This document shows positions 62,016-64,000 of a stretch of 64,000 nt of DNA, one piece after another. Below the pieces are notes generated by a model. It made no database searches and was not told the DNA's origin. It worked only from the letters and a program-made list of their open reading frames with translations. The stretch covers positions 309,548-373,547 of the forward strand of contig CAUYUJ010014613.1 in the NCBI GenBank assembly GCA_963575745.1, given 5' to 3'. The position numbers and the translations under genes are program-made. Within the stretch, counting starts at the first letter, position 1; the number at the start of each line of letters is the position of its first letter. Source of the DNA: Prorocentrum cordatum. Lineage: Eukaryota > Sar > Dinophyceae > Prorocentrales > Prorocentraceae.

Positions 62016-63319
62016 GGTGCTGTTAGTCTGTAACCTCCTCTTCCTTTGACAAAACGAAGATCAGAGGCACGAAGTGCTTGCGGTAACGGCGGGCGTCTGG
62101 CGTATAACGATAAATTAGAACGCCCAGCGCGCCCGCGCGCAATCTTCGACGCAAAATCTGACAATGCAATATACCCAGTGGCAGCGCTGATTTCTTTGAC
62201 AGCGTAGTTGATAAAATGCCACATTGTGAATGGTATGTTTACGTACGGTGGTGAAATGCTCGGGCAATTCCCATCAGCAGTTTTGAATGCAATCGAACTC
62301 AATCTGTTTGCTGGTGGCGTGGGCTCCGAATCGATTAAGAAAAAACGCTCCGCGCACCAAGCCTGCAATCCTTCCACTTGGAACGATTTGTTGTTTCCAT
62401 CTCGGCCCCGGCGTTTGCGCGCAGCTCTTTGAACGGCGTCTCCTGGCGCAGCACTAGACGTGCGATCGTGAACCGCCTCAGGCGTGATTCGCGGTCCGTG
62501 CTGTGCCATAATCTCATCAATCTCCTGCAGCTGCTCTTTCGTGATGGATGGTGCGTCGTCTCTCGGATTCTGTGGAGTGCGCGCTGGTCGGTGCCCCCCA
62601 GCGTGCTCCACAGCATTCTTTAAAACGTGGGAAGTATCATCACCAATTGGTACAAAATGGTACTTCACTATGCATTTTGCTGCCGTTGGACATTTCCCAC
62701 AAACTGCATAGAACTTGTCATTGCATGGTCCATCAATGCGTTTGAAACTCGTGTCATTCTTTTTGGCCCACCTTTTCCAAGCGTTCCTTTGCAATCCTTC
62801 TGTAGCTGTGCTTGTGCTCTCTGGAATGACCTCATTTTTTTTCCTGGTCTGGCCCGTGCTTCTGTTTCGGCTTGGGGGCTCGGGGGAGAGGCCGCAAGAT
62901 CGGGGGCTGGGGCCTGTTCGGGCGGATCTTGTTGCGGCGATGGGCTTCTCAGGGCCCTCCTTTTTTTGGTTTTCCGTGGTTGTGGCTTCTCTTTCCTCTT
63001 CGTCCTCTTCAGGGGGTGCTGGCGGAGCAGGTGCAGGCACATGTGGTGGTGCATTTGCTTGTGAAGCGTCGTCCCTCTGCCTCTTATTGTGCCCGTATTG
63101 GGTTCGGACTTTGTGTTTAGTGGCGTAGTCGAGTGAAACCGCCCGCCCGCACGCATCCTTTGGCGTACTGCCTCGGACGCGGGCCTCCTCCGCAACTTCC
63201 AAGCGAATTCGATTAAATGTATCCCCCGAGCAGTTATGCGAAATGAGCCATTGCTGTAGAAATCCTTCGTCTCGCTCACTTCTGTCGGGCGGTCTGGTAG
63301 CGTTTAGCCAAGACAGCAT
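62003..63319 (-). CDS. Putative transposon N-terminal protein with Cys/His motif
   Basis: About 438 aa from the ATG at 63319 (upstream extension runs into microsatellites). It contains a basic, Pro/Glu-rich middle part, a possible zinc-binding segment (CNDKFYAVCGKCPTAAKC ... HVLKNAVEHAGGH, reminiscent of FLYWCH or MULE fingers) and a C-terminal GRGGYRL. It lies upstream of the transposase remnant in the same orientation. The stop at 62003 overlaps the next frame, and the catalytic N-terminus of the transposase is absent between them. It may be the broken first half of the same gene or a separate accessory protein. Confidence 0.4.
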   Translation of the reverse strand: MLSWLNATRPPDRSERDEGFLQQWLISHNCSGDTFNRIRLEVAEEARVRGSTPKDACGRAVSLDYATKHKVRTQYGHNKRQRDDASQANAPPHVPAPAPPAPPEEDEEEREATTTENQKKEGPEKPIAATRSARTGPSPRSCGLSPEPPSRNRSTGQTRKKNEVIPESTSTATEGLQRNAWKRWAKKNDTSFKRIDGPCNDKFYAVCGKCPTAAKCIVKYHFVPIGDDTSHVLKNAVEHAGGHRPARTPQNPRDDAPSITKEQLQEIDEIMAQHGPRITPEAVHDRTSSAAPGDAVQRAARKRRGRDGNNKSFQVEGLQAWCAERFFLIDSEPTPPANRLSSIAFKTADGNCPSISPPYVNIPFTMWHFINYAVKEISAATGYIALSDFASKIARGRAGRSNLSLYARRPPLPQALRASDLRFVKGRGGYRLTAPCST

Positions 63320-64000
63320 CTTGCGACACGTGCGAAATACAGTAACAATCAGCACGAGCGCAAAAGCATGAGCTGATCCAGGAAGGCTACGGAAAACCAA
63401 CACTTTGCTGCATGCGTGCGCCATCAAATGGCACAGCACAAAGAAAAACAAAACAACAGCACCGCACAGCACCGCACAGCACCGCACAGCACCGCACACC
63501 ACTCCACAGCACCGCACAGCACCGCACAACACCGCACAGCAACGCACAACACCGCACCACAGCACCGCTTTCGTGGGTTTTCGTTGGTTTCGGTGGTTTT
63601 CGTTTTTTTTGTTTTTTTGTTTTCGTTGGTTAGGGGGGGGTCCCACGCTCACACACGCTCACACGCGCACACACGCGCATACGCGGATACGCACGCACGC
63701 ACGCACACACGCACACACGCACGCACGCACGCACCTACACACCCACACACCCACCCACCCACACAACCACACACCCACACACCCACACACCCACACACTC
63801 ACACTCACACTCGCACTCACACACACACAGACTTCTTCTTGTACTGATCCTGCTTCTCCTCCTTTTCTTTCGCGTACCTTCATTCTTCTCCTCCTCACCC
63901 TCCCTGTGCTCCCTGCCGACGGCCGTTAGCCTTATGCTATTCGGCTGTGGTCCTCAAGTGCCTGCGCGGCATTGTTCAAGGCAAACGCTTCCTCTATCAA
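63320..64000 (+). repeat. Microsatellites (CACCGCACAG, CACACG/CACGCA, CCCACACA) and flanks; no gene seen
   Basis: 63455-63565 has CACCGCACAG units; 63585-63645 is T/G-rich; 63645-63830 is CA/CG-rich with CACACGCA and CCACACAC units. No gene in the remainder. Confidence 0.8.

Noticed and set aside
1-64000. Dinoflagellate spliced-leader sequence
   Set aside because: No clear match was seen by eye, so the dinoflagellate assignment rests on genome style only.

Overview
The window is GC-rich eukaryotic DNA built almost entirely of mobile elements and tandem repeats. No bacterial operon structure, tRNA, rRNA or CRISPR array was seen. GC-rich composition, very dense old and young retroelements, GC-rich satellites and a zinc-finger LINE suggest a dinoflagellate. 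This is an inference: no spliced-leader sequence or host marker gene was recognised.

The dominant theme is tyrosine-recombinase (YR) retrotransposons with gene order gag, reverse transcriptase/RNase H (RT-RH), YR. Copy A (4315-12389, minus) has all three reading frames open. Copy D (17073-41116) and copy E (49992-58547) carry all three genes with frameshifts and stops. Copy C (24976-29850) lacks gag but has the clearest termini: split direct repeats in the order A1 - genes - B1 A2 B2, the hallmark of Ngaro/PAT-type rather than LTR or DIRS-1-type elements. No methyltransferase, integrase or protease was seen. In every gag-bearing copy, gag and RT share one frame and are separated by a single UGA.

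Each B1/A2 junction, and most left ends, carry a short module: GATTTTC, a palindrome of about 28-35 bp, then GAAAATC. At least six palindrome families share this layout. Elements sit at TTTTC targets, often inside each other's modules or genes. One nest is readable four levels deep: a gutted RT gene (broken at 17072/41117) holds D; D holds G (17538-30847); G holds H (17580-18384) and C. The module is the likely YR crossover site.

Layout: 1-4314, element remnants, a GCGCA array, a gag/RT fragment and a GA-rich repeat; 4315-12389, element A; 12402-17072, a second copy of the 1721-4308 block plus the gutted RT; 17073-41116, the D nest with satellites; 41305-43010, a 144-bp minisatellite; 43987-49991, a LINE split by non-autonomous YR elements; 49992-58565, element E; 58566-60019, the right end of another YR element; 60020-64000, flanking DNA with a decayed MULE-like transposase and microsatellites.

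Gag, RT-RH and YR presumably act together: packaging, cDNA synthesis, then YR-mediated integration of a circular intermediate. Gene-less copies sharing the same termini (the GCGCA-array elements and H) were probably mobilised in trans.
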